This document shows positions 1-11,508 of a DNA stretch of 56,008 bases, piece after piece. The notes beneath the pieces are model-generated. The model saw only the letters and a list, made by a program, of their open reading frames with translations. It ran no database searches and was not told the origin of the DNA. The DNA comes from Bacteroidota bacterium (GTDB lineage Bacteria; Bacteroidota; Bacteroidia; Bacteroidales; FEN-979): positions 1-56,008 of the forward strand of contig VGGL01000006.1 of NCBI GenBank assembly GCA_016868575.1, read 5' to 3'. Every line of letters starts with the position of its first letter. The stretch's first letter is position 1. The position numbers and the translations under genes were made by a program.

Positions 1-1
1 T

Positions 2-1135
2 CCTGTAAATACAGCAGTGCATCTCACCGGAACATCAGAACCCTACACCCTTTACAAGGCTTTTACCGGACGAAAGACCATCCCGCATGGCGGTTTTGCC
101 GGTGAATCAGAACCATCCTTTCTGCAGAAAATCGCCCGTTCGGTCAGAGGTAATCTATTTATTCCCGATGCAAGGATCGGTTGGAACAAGTATGCTTTGA
201 AGGAAGCGGAAAAACTCCTGAACAAGCAAGATATTGCAGCCATCGTGACAACCAGTCCGCCACATTCGACACAACTGGCGGGTTTGACATTAAAGAAAAA
301 GTTCAACATTCCCTGGATTGCCGATCTCAGGGATCCCTGGACTGACATCTATTTCTACCGGTATTTTTACCATCTGCCATGGGCCCGAAAAAAAGATGCA
401 AGGCTCGAAAAAACAGTTATTGATTATGCCGATAAGGTGATTGTGGTGAGTGAAGATATGAAGAAGATGTTCCTGAAAAAATCCATTTATCTGAATCCTG
501 ACAAGATCAAAGTGATCCCCAACGGGTATGATGAAGAGGATTTCGCGCTGCAGGCTGAACCGAAAAAAGACCACCTTCTCCTAACCTATACCGGCACCTT
601 GTCTCCAGACTATGATATCCGTGCACTGATCCAGGCCTTGGTTAAACTTCAACGCAAATATCCTTCCATCCCCTTCAGGTTCAGAATCATCGGCCATGTT
701 TCTGACCAATGGATCAAAGCCATCCGGAAGCAAGGATTGGAGCCTGTTCTTGATCTCATTCCTTACCAGCCCCACCAGGACGTCATCAGGTACATGAAAG
801 AAAGTCATACCTTGTTGCTGGTCATTCCAAAAGTTGACAACAATCGGGGCATCGTAACCGGAAAATTATTTGAATACCTTGCCGCCCGTCGTCCCATCCT
901 TTGCATTGGGCCGGAAGAGGGAGATGCGGCACACATCATCGAACGCTGCCAGGCCGGCGAAACGGTTGGATATGAAAAAACCGACCGGATTGTCTTCTTT
1001 TTTGAATCGCTGATTGAGCAATGGAAAGCAAAGAATCCCATGGAAGTCAAATCACAGATATATCAGAAATACGAACGAAAAGAGCTGACCCGCCTGCTGG
1101 CAGATACGATCAACCGGATACTTCCGGCTCAATGA
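2..1135 (+). CDS. GT4-family glycosyltransferase, 5' end outside window
   Basis: This is the C-terminal part of a GT-B fold, GT4-type glycosyltransferase that would transfer a sugar from an activated donor onto a glycan or lipid acceptor. The frame is open to the first bases of the window, so the GTG at 17 is not necessarily the start and the gene probably begins upstream. Visible features are the inter-domain region with ADLRDPW, then VIVVSED and VIPNGYD, which are typical of the start of the GT4 donor-binding domain, and a late KLFEYLAARRPIL segment containing the conserved acidic residue of the nucleotide-sugar site. No membrane segment is visible in the part present. Its 3' end overlaps the convergent MATE gene by 26 bases. 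The acceptor cannot be deduced; cell-surface polysaccharide synthesis is a guess from the family. Confidence 0.85.
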   Translation, partial: PVNTAVHLTGTSEPYTLYKAFTGRKTIPHGGFAGESEPSFLQKIARSVRGNLFIPDARIGWNKYALKEAEKLLNKQDIAAIVTTSPPHSTQLAGLTLKKKFNIPWIADLRDPWTDIYFYRYFYHLPWARKKDARLEKTVIDYADKVIVVSEDMKKMFLKKSIYLNPDKIKVIPNGYDEEDFALQAEPKKDHLLLTYTGTLSPDYDIRALIQALVKLQRKYPSIPFRFRIIGHVSDQWIKAIRKQGLEPVLDLIPYQPHQDVIRYMKESHTLLLVIPKVDNNRGIVTGKLFEYLAARRPILCIGPEEGDAAHIIERCQAGETVGYEKTDRIVFFFESLIEQWKAKNPMEVKSQIYQKYERKELTRLLADTINRILPAQ

Positions 1136-2483
1136 TCTCTGCCCTTTGGGGGATGATCACCTTTTTCTTCCAACGCCCCGACTTATAATAGATGTATGAC
1201 AGGATGGTTCCAATCACCCAGGCAATGGGTATGGCCCACCAGATACCGGTGATACCCACACCGGGAAGGCCGGAAAGGAAAAATGCCAGCGGGATGCGGA
1301 TTACCCAGAGAGAGAACAGGGTGATAAACATGGGAATGATGGTATCGCCTGCTCCCCGCATTACTGCTCCGACAATGAACATGGCTGAAAAGACGCTATA
1401 GAAGGAACCGACGATCAGCAGGTAATCGTTTCCGATAGCAATGACCTCTTCATCCGGAGTGAACACCGACATCATCGAGCCACCAAAAAAAACAGCAAAA
1501 AATGAGATGATCAGGGAGAGCACAGAGGTCATCAAAAGCGTAGCCCGAAGACCCGTCCGGACCCTTTGAGGTTTGTTGGCGCCAAGATTTTGCCCGACAA
1601 AAGATGACAAAGCGGCAGCGAAACTCATGGCCGGTAAAGAAGCAAAGGAATCGATCCGGCCGGCCACACTGTAGGCGGCATTGGTTTCAAGACCAAACTG
1701 GTTGACGATGCTATACAAGGCCATCATCCCCAGTGCGACGAAGGTTTGCTGAAATCCTGTGGGCAGCCCGATGCGGATGATCTTGCTGAAAATATGTGGT
1801 GTGAAAGTCAGCTCTTTCCAGGTAAACTTTAATAAGGAGTGATACTTATTTAAATACCAGATGATCCCAATAAAAATCACCGCCTCGGAGATAACCGTAG
1901 CGAGGGCAGCCCCGGTGATTCCCCATTTGAAAACGATCACGAACAGCAAGGCGAGGAATATATTCATCAATGTGCTGGCAATCAGAAAATACAAGGGGGT
2001 TTTGGAGTCGCCAAGCCCACGAAGTACCGCACTGGTGCCATTGAATCCGAAAAGAAAGATAAGACCGATAAAATAAACGTTCAGGAAGAGTTTGGCTTGG
2101 GGAATGGCCGCCTCCGGCAGGTCAATCAGCCTGAAAACAGCTTCACTGAAGATGATCCCAAGGATACTGATAACAATGGAGGCAAAGAAGAGGAAGACGT
2201 ACATGGTGTTCACCGTCTTCTTCACATTTTCAAAATCCCTGGCGCCATAATACTGAGCCACCACGATGGTTGAGCCGATCGACAAACCGATCATGAAAGA
2301 GATCATGGCAAAAATGATGGGGAAGCTGGTCCCGACAGCTACCAGGGCTTCTTTACCGATATAATGCCCAACAATGATGCTGTCAATGACATTATATAGC
2401 TGTTGGAAAACATTGCCCAGCAACATAGGTATCGAAAAGCTGAGTATCAGCCGTGCTTCATTTCCCTGGGTGAGATCTTTCAA
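1110..2483 (-). CDS. MATE-family multidrug/Na+ antiporter
   Basis: Inner-membrane exporter of the MATE (multi-antimicrobial extrusion) family, which uses an inward Na+ or H+ gradient to expel cationic drugs or metabolites. The 457 residues match the usual family length, with about twelve hydrophobic segments in two related halves. The N-terminus (LTQGNEARLILSFSIPMLLGN) has the classic MATE opening, followed by QQLYNVIDSIIVGHYIG and later GLPTGFQQTF at the start of the second half, plus VMRGAGDT. The ATG at 2483 lies 28 bases downstream of a -7-like element at 2511-2518, which supports this start. The gene stands alone and converges on the glycosyltransferase. Substrate is unknown. Confidence 0.93.
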   Translation of the reverse strand: MKDLTQGNEARLILSFSIPMLLGNVFQQLYNVIDSIIVGHYIGKEALVAVGTSFPIIFAMISFMIGLSIGSTIVVAQYYGARDFENVKKTVNTMYVFLFFASIVISILGIIFSEAVFRLIDLPEAAIPQAKLFLNVYFIGLIFLFGFNGTSAVLRGLGDSKTPLYFLIASTLMNIFLALLFVIVFKWGITGAALATVISEAVIFIGIIWYLNKYHSLLKFTWKELTFTPHIFSKIIRIGLPTGFQQTFVALGMMALYSIVNQFGLETNAAYSVAGRIDSFASLPAMSFAAALSSFVGQNLGANKPQRVRTGLRATLLMTSVLSLIISFFAVFFGGSMMSVFTPDEEVIAIGNDYLLIVGSFYSVFSAMFIVGAVMRGAGDTIIPMFITLFSLWVIRIPLAFFLSGLPGVGITGIWWAIPIAWVIGTILSYIYYKSGRWKKKVIIPQRAEIIEPEVSG

Positions 2484-2510
2484 GGTATTGTCCCGGCATT
2501 TTCAAGTCGG

Positions 2511-2518
2511 CAAAGGTA
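2511..2518 (-). promoter_or_regulatory. Bacteroidota-type -7 promoter element for the MATE gene
   Basis: Read on the minus strand this is TACCTTTG, an exact match to the Bacteroidota -7 consensus TAnnTTTG, 28 bases before the MATE start codon. No strong -33 TTTG is evident, which is common in this phylum. Confidence 0.55.
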
Positions 2519-2557
2519 GTGACAATCTTTAAGCCGAAGGAAGACCCGATTTATGCG

Positions 2558-2565
2558 TATCTTTG
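2558..2565 (+). promoter_or_regulatory. -7 promoter element for rnpB
   Basis: TATCTTTG fits TAnnTTTG exactly and ends seven bases before the inferred 5' end of the RNase P RNA (P1 stem at 2572). That is the expected spacing between this element and a transcription start. Confidence 0.65.
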
Positions 2566-2569
2566 CAGA

Positions 2570-2944
2570 CTGGTAGTCCGTTCCATCGCTCCGGGAAACC
2601 GGGGAGGAAAGTCGGGACAGCACAGAGCGCCATACTTCCTAACAGGAAGGTCTCCTGCAAGGGGGAACAGAGAGTGCCACAGAAAACTACCGCCCTGAAC
2701 ATTCGGGGTAAGGGTGAAAACGTGAGGTAAGAGCTCACGACGCAGGCAGGCGACTGCCGGCGGGGGTAAACCTTATGGGCTGCAAGACCGCGTATATCCC
2801 GGTATCCTTAGGGATCTCAGGTTGCTCGCCTGATGCTTCGGCTGCGGGAGGGGTAGGTTGCTAAAGCCGGCTGGTGACATCCGGTTCAGATAAATGATGG
2901 AATGCTGCCCTGCAGCAACAGAATCCCGCTTACAGGACTACCCC
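2570..2944 (+). ncRNA. rnpB: RNase P RNA (bacterial type A)
   Basis: Catalytic RNA subunit of ribonuclease P, which removes the 5' leader of precursor tRNAs. The 5' arm GGTAGTCC (2572-2579) is exactly complementary to GGACTACC (2935-2942), forming P1. The universally conserved GAGGAAAGTC of the P4 core occurs at 2604-2613, and the conserved 3' segment ACAGAATCCCGCTTACAG at about 2918-2935. Length of about 370 nt fits bacterial RNase P RNA. No convincing protein is encoded here. The ends are inferred from P1 and could differ by a few bases. Confidence 0.95.
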
Positions 2945-2950
2945 CGGAAG

Positions 2951-2977
2951 CCCGGTGTTATTCATCGGGTTTCTGTT
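2951..2977 (+). terminator. Intrinsic terminator after rnpB
   Basis: CCCGGTG pairs with CATCGGG across a five-base loop (one G-T pair), followed by TTTCTGTTT. It lies directly after the RNase P RNA and probably ends that transcript. Confidence 0.7.
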
Positions 2978-3099
2978 TAAGATAATAACCTGTTCATCCT
3001 TCCGTTATTAAAAAGATGCTGTTAATAAGTATTTCATTCCATAAAAATCGACCTGCCCGGAATTGGTAATTTTACCGGCTTTTTAAGGATATTATACCT

Positions 3100-6000
3100 A
3101 TGCCGCGACTGATCAGCAGATCCCTGCACGCCATTTTCATTTTTCTCCTGCCCTGGGTTGCTTTATCCCAGCAAACAGCAGTATTTGATGACCCGGAACA
3201 TCTCTATCAGAAAGGGATCGAGTTGTTTCTTCATGAAAAATTCACCGCTGCCCGGCAGGTATTTGAAAAAGTGTCTGCAACCCCTGAAATTTCTCCATTT
3301 CTGCACGCTGAATCAAATTACCACCTTGCAGCCTGCGCCGCAGAACTGACCCATGAAGATGTCATCCACTTATTGCGAAACTTTATCCGGGATTATCCCG
3401 ACAGCAAAAGGAGCGAATATGCGCATTTCCTCATCGGCCGCTCTTACTTCAGAAGCAAGAACTTCAAGAATGCACTCGAAAACTTTGAAGAAATCGATAC
3501 CCGGAGTCTGAACAACCAGGACCTGGCCGGTTTCTACTATATGAAAGGATTCTGTCTGCTTCAGCAAGATGACTTCGATAAAGCGCAACGCCATTTTTCA
3601 CAGGTCATCAATACCCAGACGATCTATGCGATTCCGGCAACCTATTATAATGCCTATATCTATTATGAAAAGCGGAACTTCGCCAGTGCACTCAAAGGTT
3701 TTGAACAGGTAAAAAATGAAAATGAGTTCAATAAAACGGTTCCCTATTATATCGCCCAATGCCATTATAACCTTGGACACCTGGATGAATTCATTGCTAC
3801 CGCATCATCCATGTATGATAATGCCCCCAAAGGAGATAAAAAGAAGAGTGAACTTGGCAAACTGCTTGGACATGTGTACTTCCGGAAAGGAGAATATACC
3901 AAGGCGGCCGAATATTACAGCGAATCTTTATCAACCCAATCGAAACCAACCTCAAACGAACAGTACGAACTTGCCTATTCCTACTTCATGAATGATCAAT
4001 TCCAGGAGGCCATTCCCGCTTTCCAGCCGCTGACGTTTGGTCAGGATACGCTTGCGCAACTTGCAAATTATTACCTCGGTTGCTGTTACATCAAAACGGA
4101 TCAGAAGCAATATGCTTACAAGGCCTTCAGCAACGCTTCAAAGGTTGCTTTCAATCAAGGAATCCATGAAGAGTCGGTGTTCAATACAGCCAAACTGTCT
4201 TATGAACTGGCCTTTAATCCATATAATGAAACCGTTGAGTTGCTCCGGGATTTCATTCGACAATTTCCCTCCAGCCAAAGGATCGATGAAGCCCATTCCT
4301 ATCTGGTCAATATTTTCCTGAATACCAGAAACTACAAGGAGGCTCTCGAAATAATCCCCTTACTGAAATCAGATGATACGGGTCTTTTAAAAGCAATCCT
4401 GCAAATCTATTATTTCAGGGCTACGGAGTTATTCAATGAAGCCCGTTTTCAGGAAGCCATCGAACTGTATAAGAAGTGTTATGAAACGTCCCAGCGGCCA
4501 GGTGCCAAACCGGAGGGCTTCCTTCCGGAAGATTGCCTGTTCTGGATAGGGGAATCGTTTTCAAGAACCGGAAACCAGTGGAGTACCATTAAATACCTGA
4601 AAGAATTCATCAACTCAGCAAAAGCAAAACAATCAGTTAACTATCCCATCGCATATTACTCACTTGGTTATGCCTCTTTCCACCGAAAAGAGTTCGCACC
4701 GGCATTGGATCACTTTATCAACTTCCTGAAAAATCCCGGGAAAGCAGATCAGGTAATGATCGCTGACGCCACGCTCCGTAAAGCCGATTGCTTCATGATG
4801 CAAAAGAATTATCCGGAAGCTATCCCGGCATACCAGGAAGCTATCCGGATGCGTTCGGCTGACAAGGATTACGCCTTGCTGCAGCTTGCCAACACATACG
4901 GAGCAACCGGTGATATCAGGATGAAGATCAAAACCCTGGCTGAGTTGATCTCCAGTCATCCCAAATCCAAGATCATTCCGGAGGCTATTTATGAGCTGGG
5001 CATCTCTTACATGCTGTTGAGGGACAATAACAAAGCGATAGAGAGCTTCCAGGAGATTTTCACCAATTATAAAAATTCAGGCTATGTGCCAAGAGCCTTG
5101 CTCAAGACAGGCATCATACAGTACAACAACGACCAGCTGGTTGCTGCCGCGAACACATTCAAACAAGTGATCAGGGAATTTGCAGGAACGCAGGAAGCCG
5201 TTGAAGCGCTTGCGAGTTACCGCAATATTTCACTCGAAACCAATAAAGTAAATGAATTCCTGGAGTTCACCAAAGATATTCCTTCAGCAAATCTCAGTAC
5301 CGCTACCAAAGATTCCTTGTTGTACATGGCTGCCGAGAACCGGTTTATGGATGGAAAATGCGATGAAGCCCGGAAAGGTTTTACCGATTATATGCAGCAA
5401 TTCTCCAGGGGAACTTTCATCATCAGCGCCCGTTATTACCTGGCAGAGTGCGACTATGCCAAACCGGCTTACGCAGAGGCGCTCCGTGGTTACAAATTCG
5501 TGGCTGATAAACCCACCAACAGTTTCAGCGAAAATGCCTTGTCAAAGGTGGCCGGCATCTACTTGTCTGACAAGAAATATGACTCGGCCGCCTATTATTT
5601 CACCCGGCTCGAAACGGTTGCTTCCTCTCCATCCAAACTGACCGATGCCCACGCCGGACTGATGAGAAGCCATTTTCTCTCAGGAAATTTCAATTTGGCA
5701 ACCACCAACGCCAAAAAACTGCTTGACAACGAGAAGACATCAGATAAACTTCGCTCCGAGGCTCTCCTCATCTCCGGCAAATCAGCGATGCAAACAGGGA
5801 ACTTCACTTCAGCTGCTGAATATTTCAGAAGTATCCTGAAAGGTGCCCGGAATGAAAATGCTGCGGAGAGTTTATATTACCTCGCCCTCATTGAGTTCAA
5901 CAACAATAACCTCAAGGAATCGGAAAAGCTCTGCTTCCAACTGATCCGTGAGTATGGTTCTTTCGACACCTGGGTGGCCAAAAGCTTCATCCTGCTGGCT

Positions 6001-6174
6001 GATGTGTATTCCAAATCCGGTAATATCTATCAGGCCAAACAAACCCTGATGAGCATCATCGAAAACCATGAAGGCTCCGATCTGGTCAACGAAGCCAGGG
6101 AAAAGCTCAAACAGATCGAATCCCTGGAAAAACCGGCAGAGAATAATACACCTTCAAACCCTGATGAGGAATGA
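3100..6174 (+). CDS. Large exported TPR-repeat protein
   Basis: A 1024-residue protein made almost entirely of tetratricopeptide repeats, which form a helical scaffold for protein-protein contacts. The first 23 residues (a short basic start, then FIFLLPWVALSQ) look like a signal peptide, placing it in the periplasm or on the outer membrane. Repeats recur throughout, with typical AhYYLG/Y..A...F spacing (for example near residues 60, 105, 140, 260, 320, 560, 650, 810 and 930). The C-terminus is acidic and Pro/Asn-rich. Its TGA overlaps the ATG of the following outer-membrane barrel gene by four bases, so the two are probably translationally coupled and act together. I do not recognise a characterised homologue. 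An envelope assembly or scaffold role is inference. Confidence 0.85.
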   Translation: MPRLISRSLHAIFIFLLPWVALSQQTAVFDDPEHLYQKGIELFLHEKFTAARQVFEKVSATPEISPFLHAESNYHLAACAAELTHEDVIHLLRNFIRDYPDSKRSEYAHFLIGRSYFRSKNFKNALENFEEIDTRSLNNQDLAGFYYMKGFCLLQQDDFDKAQRHFSQVINTQTIYAIPATYYNAYIYYEKRNFASALKGFEQVKNENEFNKTVPYYIAQCHYNLGHLDEFIATASSMYDNAPKGDKKKSELGKLLGHVYFRKGEYTKAAEYYSESLSTQSKPTSNEQYELAYSYFMNDQFQEAIPAFQPLTFGQDTLAQLANYYLGCCYIKTDQKQYAYKAFSNASKVAFNQGIHEESVFNTAKLSYELAFNPYNETVELLRDFIRQFPSSQRIDEAHSYLVNIFLNTRNYKEALEIIPLLKSDDTGLLKAILQIYYFRATELFNEARFQEAIELYKKCYETSQRPGAKPEGFLPEDCLFWIGESFSRTGNQWSTIKYLKEFINSAKAKQSVNYPIAYYSLGYASFHRKEFAPALDHFINFLKNPGKADQVMIADATLRKADCFMMQKNYPEAIPAYQEAIRMRSADKDYALLQLANTYGATGDIRMKIKTLAELISSHPKSKIIPEAIYELGISYMLLRDNNKAIESFQEIFTNYKNSGYVPRALLKTGIIQYNNDQLVAAANTFKQVIREFAGTQEAVEALASYRNISLETNKVNEFLEFTKDIPSANLSTATKDSLLYMAAENRFMDGKCDEARKGFTDYMQQFSRGTFIISARYYLAECDYAKPAYAEALRGYKFVADKPTNSFSENALSKVAGIYLSDKKYDSAAYYFTRLETVASSPSKLTDAHAGLMRSHFLSGNFNLATTNAKKLLDNEKTSDKLRSEALLISGKSAMQTGNFTSAAEYFRSILKGARNENAAESLYYLALIEFNNNNLKESEKLCFQLIREYGSFDTWVAKSFILLADVYSKSGNIYQAKQTLMSIIENHEGSDLVNEAREKLKQIESLEKPAENNTPSNPDEE

Positions 6175-7964
6175 GCACATTCAGACCCAATATAGCATTG
6201 ATGAAAAACAGTATCTTCACCCTTTCCATGATGCTGGTTTCGATGGTGTTGACAGGTAATGCTGTGGTAGCCCAACAACAAAAGAAATCAGAAGAAATCA
6301 CGGTCGTTGCACCCTATGAGCCAACGATTGGAGATGCACAGAAGATCACCATCAACCCCAATCTCGAACCGCCAAAGATTGAAAAACTTCAACCTATTTA
6401 TAATGTCAGGCCGGTAAAACCTGACCTTCGGGTTAGTTCTTCCACCCTCCCGCTGCAGATGGTGCACCGCGAAGATTATTCAAAGCTCTTCGGCAATTAC
6501 CTGAAAGCCGGCTTCGGGAATTACCTGACCCCCCTGGCAGAGATATACCTGACCAATAACCGCTCAAAAAAATACATGTTCGGATTGCAGGCCAATCACC
6601 TCTCTTCCAATCATCGGATCAAGCATTATCCATACAGCGGGTTCAGCGATAACCAGGCTTCAATATTTGGAAAAACATTCCTGGAGAAAAAGTTTGCCCT
6701 GGGCGGCGACCTTGGATTTAATCGCCATGTAGTCCATTTCTATGGCCTTGCACCAACGATTCCCGGAAGAGATACCCTCGCCGATTTGCCCAAAAAACAG
6801 ATCCGGCAACGGGTGACGCAATTTTATCTGAATGCAGGATTTGAGAAAATCAATGAGAAATCCGGAAAGCCCTGGTACGATTTGCGGGTAGGATATTATT
6901 ATCTGTTCGATTATGATGATGCCAACGAACACCTCACAACCCTCTTATCAGGCTTGGATTTTCCAATCCACCTGTTCGGACAGGAAGAAATGGAACACAT
7001 CGGCGCAAGGATTGAGGCCGACTACCATCATTTTTCATTCAATACCCGAAATCTCAACAATGCCGGTGCTTTCGTGATCAAGCCATATCTTTCAGCCACC
7101 TTCTTTGACCTGCTCAATATCAAGGCTGGGTTTAATTCATTTTTTGAATTCGATGCCGTTACTAAGTTCTATCTCTTCCCCTCCCTGGACATGTCTGTCA
7201 AGGCATATGACCAGATTATTATCCTGAAAGGAAGCTTCAGTGGAGAAATCAAGAATCACTATTTCAGTGACCTCTTCCAGGTCAATCCATTCATCGTCTC
7301 TGATATCCCGATGGTGAGAGAAAGTCAGAAGGTGAAGGGAATGTTTTCTGTTTGTGGAACCATTGCCGGAAAATTCAGTTATGACCTTGGTGTTTCCTAC
7401 CTGTACGCTGATAACTACCCTTTCTTTGTGACAGATACCACCTCCTTCCTTAAAAACAGGTTTACCCTGGCTTTCGACGATCAGGTGCAGGCGCTTGACG
7501 GCCATGCGGTATTCTCCCTGTTTGATCAATCCGGGCTTGACCTGTCACTCGAAATAAACTACCATCATTATGTTACCGATGAACTGAAACCCTGGTATAA
7601 ACCGGCCCTTGATGGAAAGCTATCCGGCAGGTACACCTTGTTTAATAAACTGAATCTCAAAGCCATCGTCATTGGTTATACCGACATGTACGACCGGATA
7701 TTTGTTAAAGAACCAGGAAGCGGGCAGATCCGGAAGGACTACCAAACCCTCAGGGGAGTTGTGGGTATCAACCTGGGAGCTGAGTACCGGATCAATAAAG
7801 CGTTGGGAATTTTCGTTGAACTCAACAACCTCATCAATTCAAGGTATTACCGCTGGGCGGCCTATCCCTCCCAAAAGCTCAATTTCCTTGCTGGTATTAA
7901 CTTTTCCATCATTCCTGACCTGAAAGGGAACCGTGAAGCAATCCGCCTTGATCAGGCTTATTGA
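6171..7964 (+). CDS. Outer-membrane beta-barrel protein paired with TPR protein
   Basis: About 597 residues. The N-terminus holds a signal peptide; initiation may be at 6171 (ATGA overlap with the TPR gene) or at the ATG at 6201, which gives a cleaner signal (MKNSIFTL... to AVVAQ). Just after the predicted cleavage site is SEEITVVAPYEPT, which resembles a TonB box, then a proline-rich linker. The remainder alternates aromatic and polar residues in strands, with many FxLxxxY patterns, typical of a Bacteroidota barrel. There is no plug domain or carboxypeptidase-like domain as in a normal TonB receptor. The last segment resembles the final strands of TonB-dependent receptors (VELNNLINSRYYRW). 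Substrate and exact role are unknown; coupling to the TPR protein suggests a joint complex. Confidence 0.75.
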   Translation: MSTFRPNIALMKNSIFTLSMMLVSMVLTGNAVVAQQQKKSEEITVVAPYEPTIGDAQKITINPNLEPPKIEKLQPIYNVRPVKPDLRVSSSTLPLQMVHREDYSKLFGNYLKAGFGNYLTPLAEIYLTNNRSKKYMFGLQANHLSSNHRIKHYPYSGFSDNQASIFGKTFLEKKFALGGDLGFNRHVVHFYGLAPTIPGRDTLADLPKKQIRQRVTQFYLNAGFEKINEKSGKPWYDLRVGYYYLFDYDDANEHLTTLLSGLDFPIHLFGQEEMEHIGARIEADYHHFSFNTRNLNNAGAFVIKPYLSATFFDLLNIKAGFNSFFEFDAVTKFYLFPSLDMSVKAYDQIIILKGSFSGEIKNHYFSDLFQVNPFIVSDIPMVRESQKVKGMFSVCGTIAGKFSYDLGVSYLYADNYPFFVTDTTSFLKNRFTLAFDDQVQALDGHAVFSLFDQSGLDLSLEINYHHYVTDELKPWYKPALDGKLSGRYTLFNKLNLKAIVIGYTDMYDRIFVKEPGSGQIRKDYQTLRGVVGINLGAEYRINKALGIFVELNNLINSRYYRWAAYPSQKLNFLAGINFSIIPDLKGNREAIRLDQAY

Positions 7965-8039
7965 CATGCTTTCGTAAATTGTTAATAAATTCCTTGATTT
8001 TCCTTGCATTTTCATGCTTTCCAACTGAAATTTTTTTCG

Positions 8040-8047
8040 TAATTTTG
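8040..8047 (+). promoter_or_regulatory. -7 promoter element for gyrB
   Basis: TAATTTTG matches TAnnTTTG, 32 bases before the gyrB ATG at 8079, in an AT-rich gap between the barrel gene and gyrB. The -33 element is weak. Confidence 0.5.
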
Positions 8048-8063
8048 TTTGCCTGTTGATTGA

Positions 8064-10040
<1,977 letters not shown>

Positions 10041-10064
10041 TTGGTAGAAAATTGAATCTACCAA
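10041..10064 (+). terminator. Inverted repeat after gyrB, probable terminator
   Basis: TTGGTAGA and TCTACCAA form a perfect eight-base-pair stem around an eight-base loop, beginning right after the gyrB stop codon and followed by a T-rich stretch. The stem is AT-rich, so it could be a weak terminator or an RNA-stability element. Confidence 0.5.
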
Positions 10065-10152
10065 ATTCATTTTCTCGTACTTTTACCTTCTTTTTCTTCC
10101 GTTAACCAATAATCGCTGCACAAAAACCGTTATTGCAGCAAACACAGTAACC

Positions 10153-11508
10153 ATGAAAAACAGGAAATACTTCCTCACTGGATTCGGTGTTATCATCCTG
10201 GCAATCATTCTCTATTTTTCTTTCGCGGGCAGATCCAAAGAACAGGAGATCACCGTGAAAGCTAAAAAAGGCCAGTTTGCCATTGAAGTCACAACAACCG
10301 GAGAACTCATCGCCAAACGCTCGGAAAAAATCTATGGTCCTGAGGGATTACGCCAAATCCAGATCTGGCAGGTCAAAATTCAAGATATTATTCCCGACGG
10401 AACCGTCGTGGATTCTGGTGATTTTGTTGCAACCCTTGACAGGACCGAGATCGCCAACAAGATCAAAGACGAGGAAAACAATGTCGAGAAACTGGAGTCT
10501 CAATTTACTAAAACCAAACTCGATACCTCATTAGAACTCCGGAACGCTCGCGATGAACTGATCAACCTCAAATATGCCATGGAGGAGGCGAAAATCACCA
10601 TGGAACAATCAAAATATGAACCTCCGGCCACCATTCGCCAGGTTCAGATTGACCTGGAAAAATCAGAAAGAGCACATGTTCAAGCTGAAAAAAATTATAA
10701 GCTGAGACTTCAGAAAGCCATTGCCACCATGCAGGAGGTTTCCGCTTCCTATTCTCAGGCGCAACGCAAGTTGGAACAACTCATGACTGTCCTTGGCCAG
10801 TTTTCCATCAAAGCGCCCAAAAGCGGGATGGTCGTTTACCGCCGCAGTTGGGATGGAAGTAAACAAGGTGTTGGTGCAACCCTTAACGCCTGGGATAATG
10901 TGGTTGCCGAACTCCCAGACCTGTCCCTCATGATCTCCAAAACATATGTCAACGAGATCGATATCAGTAAAGTCAAGGTTGGTCAAAAAGTCGAGATCGG
11001 CGTCGATGCCTTCCCTGAAAAAAAATTCACCGGAAAAGTCACTGAGGTTGCCAACATCGGAGAACAAATCCAGGGATCCAATGCCAAAGTGTTCGAAGTC
11101 AGTATTTTGGTTCATGAATTCGACTCTATCCTCCGGCCCGCTATGACCACAAAAAATGTGATCGAAACAGCCATTATCGACAGTGTTCTTTTTGTTCCCA
11201 TTGAAGCTGTCTTCAATAACGACAGCCTCAGCTTTGTCTACATGAGAGATGGACTTGGCGTTACCAAACAACAAGTAATCACTGGCGAAACAAATGAGAA
11301 CGAGATCATCATCCGGGCAGGGATGGAAGAAGGCGATGAAGTCATGCTGGTTCCACCGGAAGATGAAGATAAGATGAAGATCCAGCAGCTTGATAAAACC
11401 ATTATCGAGAAATTCAAAAAAGAGAAAGAAAAGAAGCAGGAACAAAAAACCGATCGAGACTCTGCAAGCCGTGGAAAGACTGACATACATATTCAACATC
11501 GCCCTTGA
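10153..11508 (+). CDS. HlyD/MacA-family periplasmic adaptor of an efflux system
   Basis: Membrane-fusion protein that bridges an inner-membrane transporter to a TolC-type outer-membrane channel. It has one N-terminal membrane anchor (residues 7-25, GFGVIILAIILYFSFAG), a split lipoyl/barrel-sandwich domain (near residues 40-100 and 215-240, with FSIKAPKSGMVVY), and a long coiled-coil hairpin (about residues 100-215). Beta-barrel domains follow (VGQKVEIGVDAFP...FTGKVTEVA). The C-terminus is a charged Lys/Glu/Gln tail. The next gene's probable GTG start lies inside this gene's 3' end. Together with the permease and TolC-like gene it forms a tripartite export operon. Confidence 0.9.
   Translation: MKNRKYFLTGFGVIILAIILYFSFAGRSKEQEITVKAKKGQFAIEVTTTGELIAKRSEKIYGPEGLRQIQIWQVKIQDIIPDGTVVDSGDFVATLDRTEIANKIKDEENNVEKLESQFTKTKLDTSLELRNARDELINLKYAMEEAKITMEQSKYEPPATIRQVQIDLEKSERAHVQAEKNYKLRLQKAIATMQEVSASYSQAQRKLEQLMTVLGQFSIKAPKSGMVVYRRSWDGSKQGVGATLNAWDNVVAELPDLSLMISKTYVNEIDISKVKVGQKVEIGVDAFPEKKFTGKVTEVANIGEQIQGSNAKVFEVSILVHEFDSILRPAMTTKNVIETAIIDSVLFVPIEAVFNNDSLSFVYMRDGLGVTKQQVITGETNENEIIIRAGMEEGDEVMLVPPEDEDKMKIQQLDKTIIEKFKKEKEKKQEQKTDRDSASRGKTDIHIQHRP

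Noticed and set aside
2529..2960. Protein-coding frames within the RNase P RNA region
   Set aside because: The rnpB core motifs and P1 pairing explain this stretch; the frames are short and unconserved.
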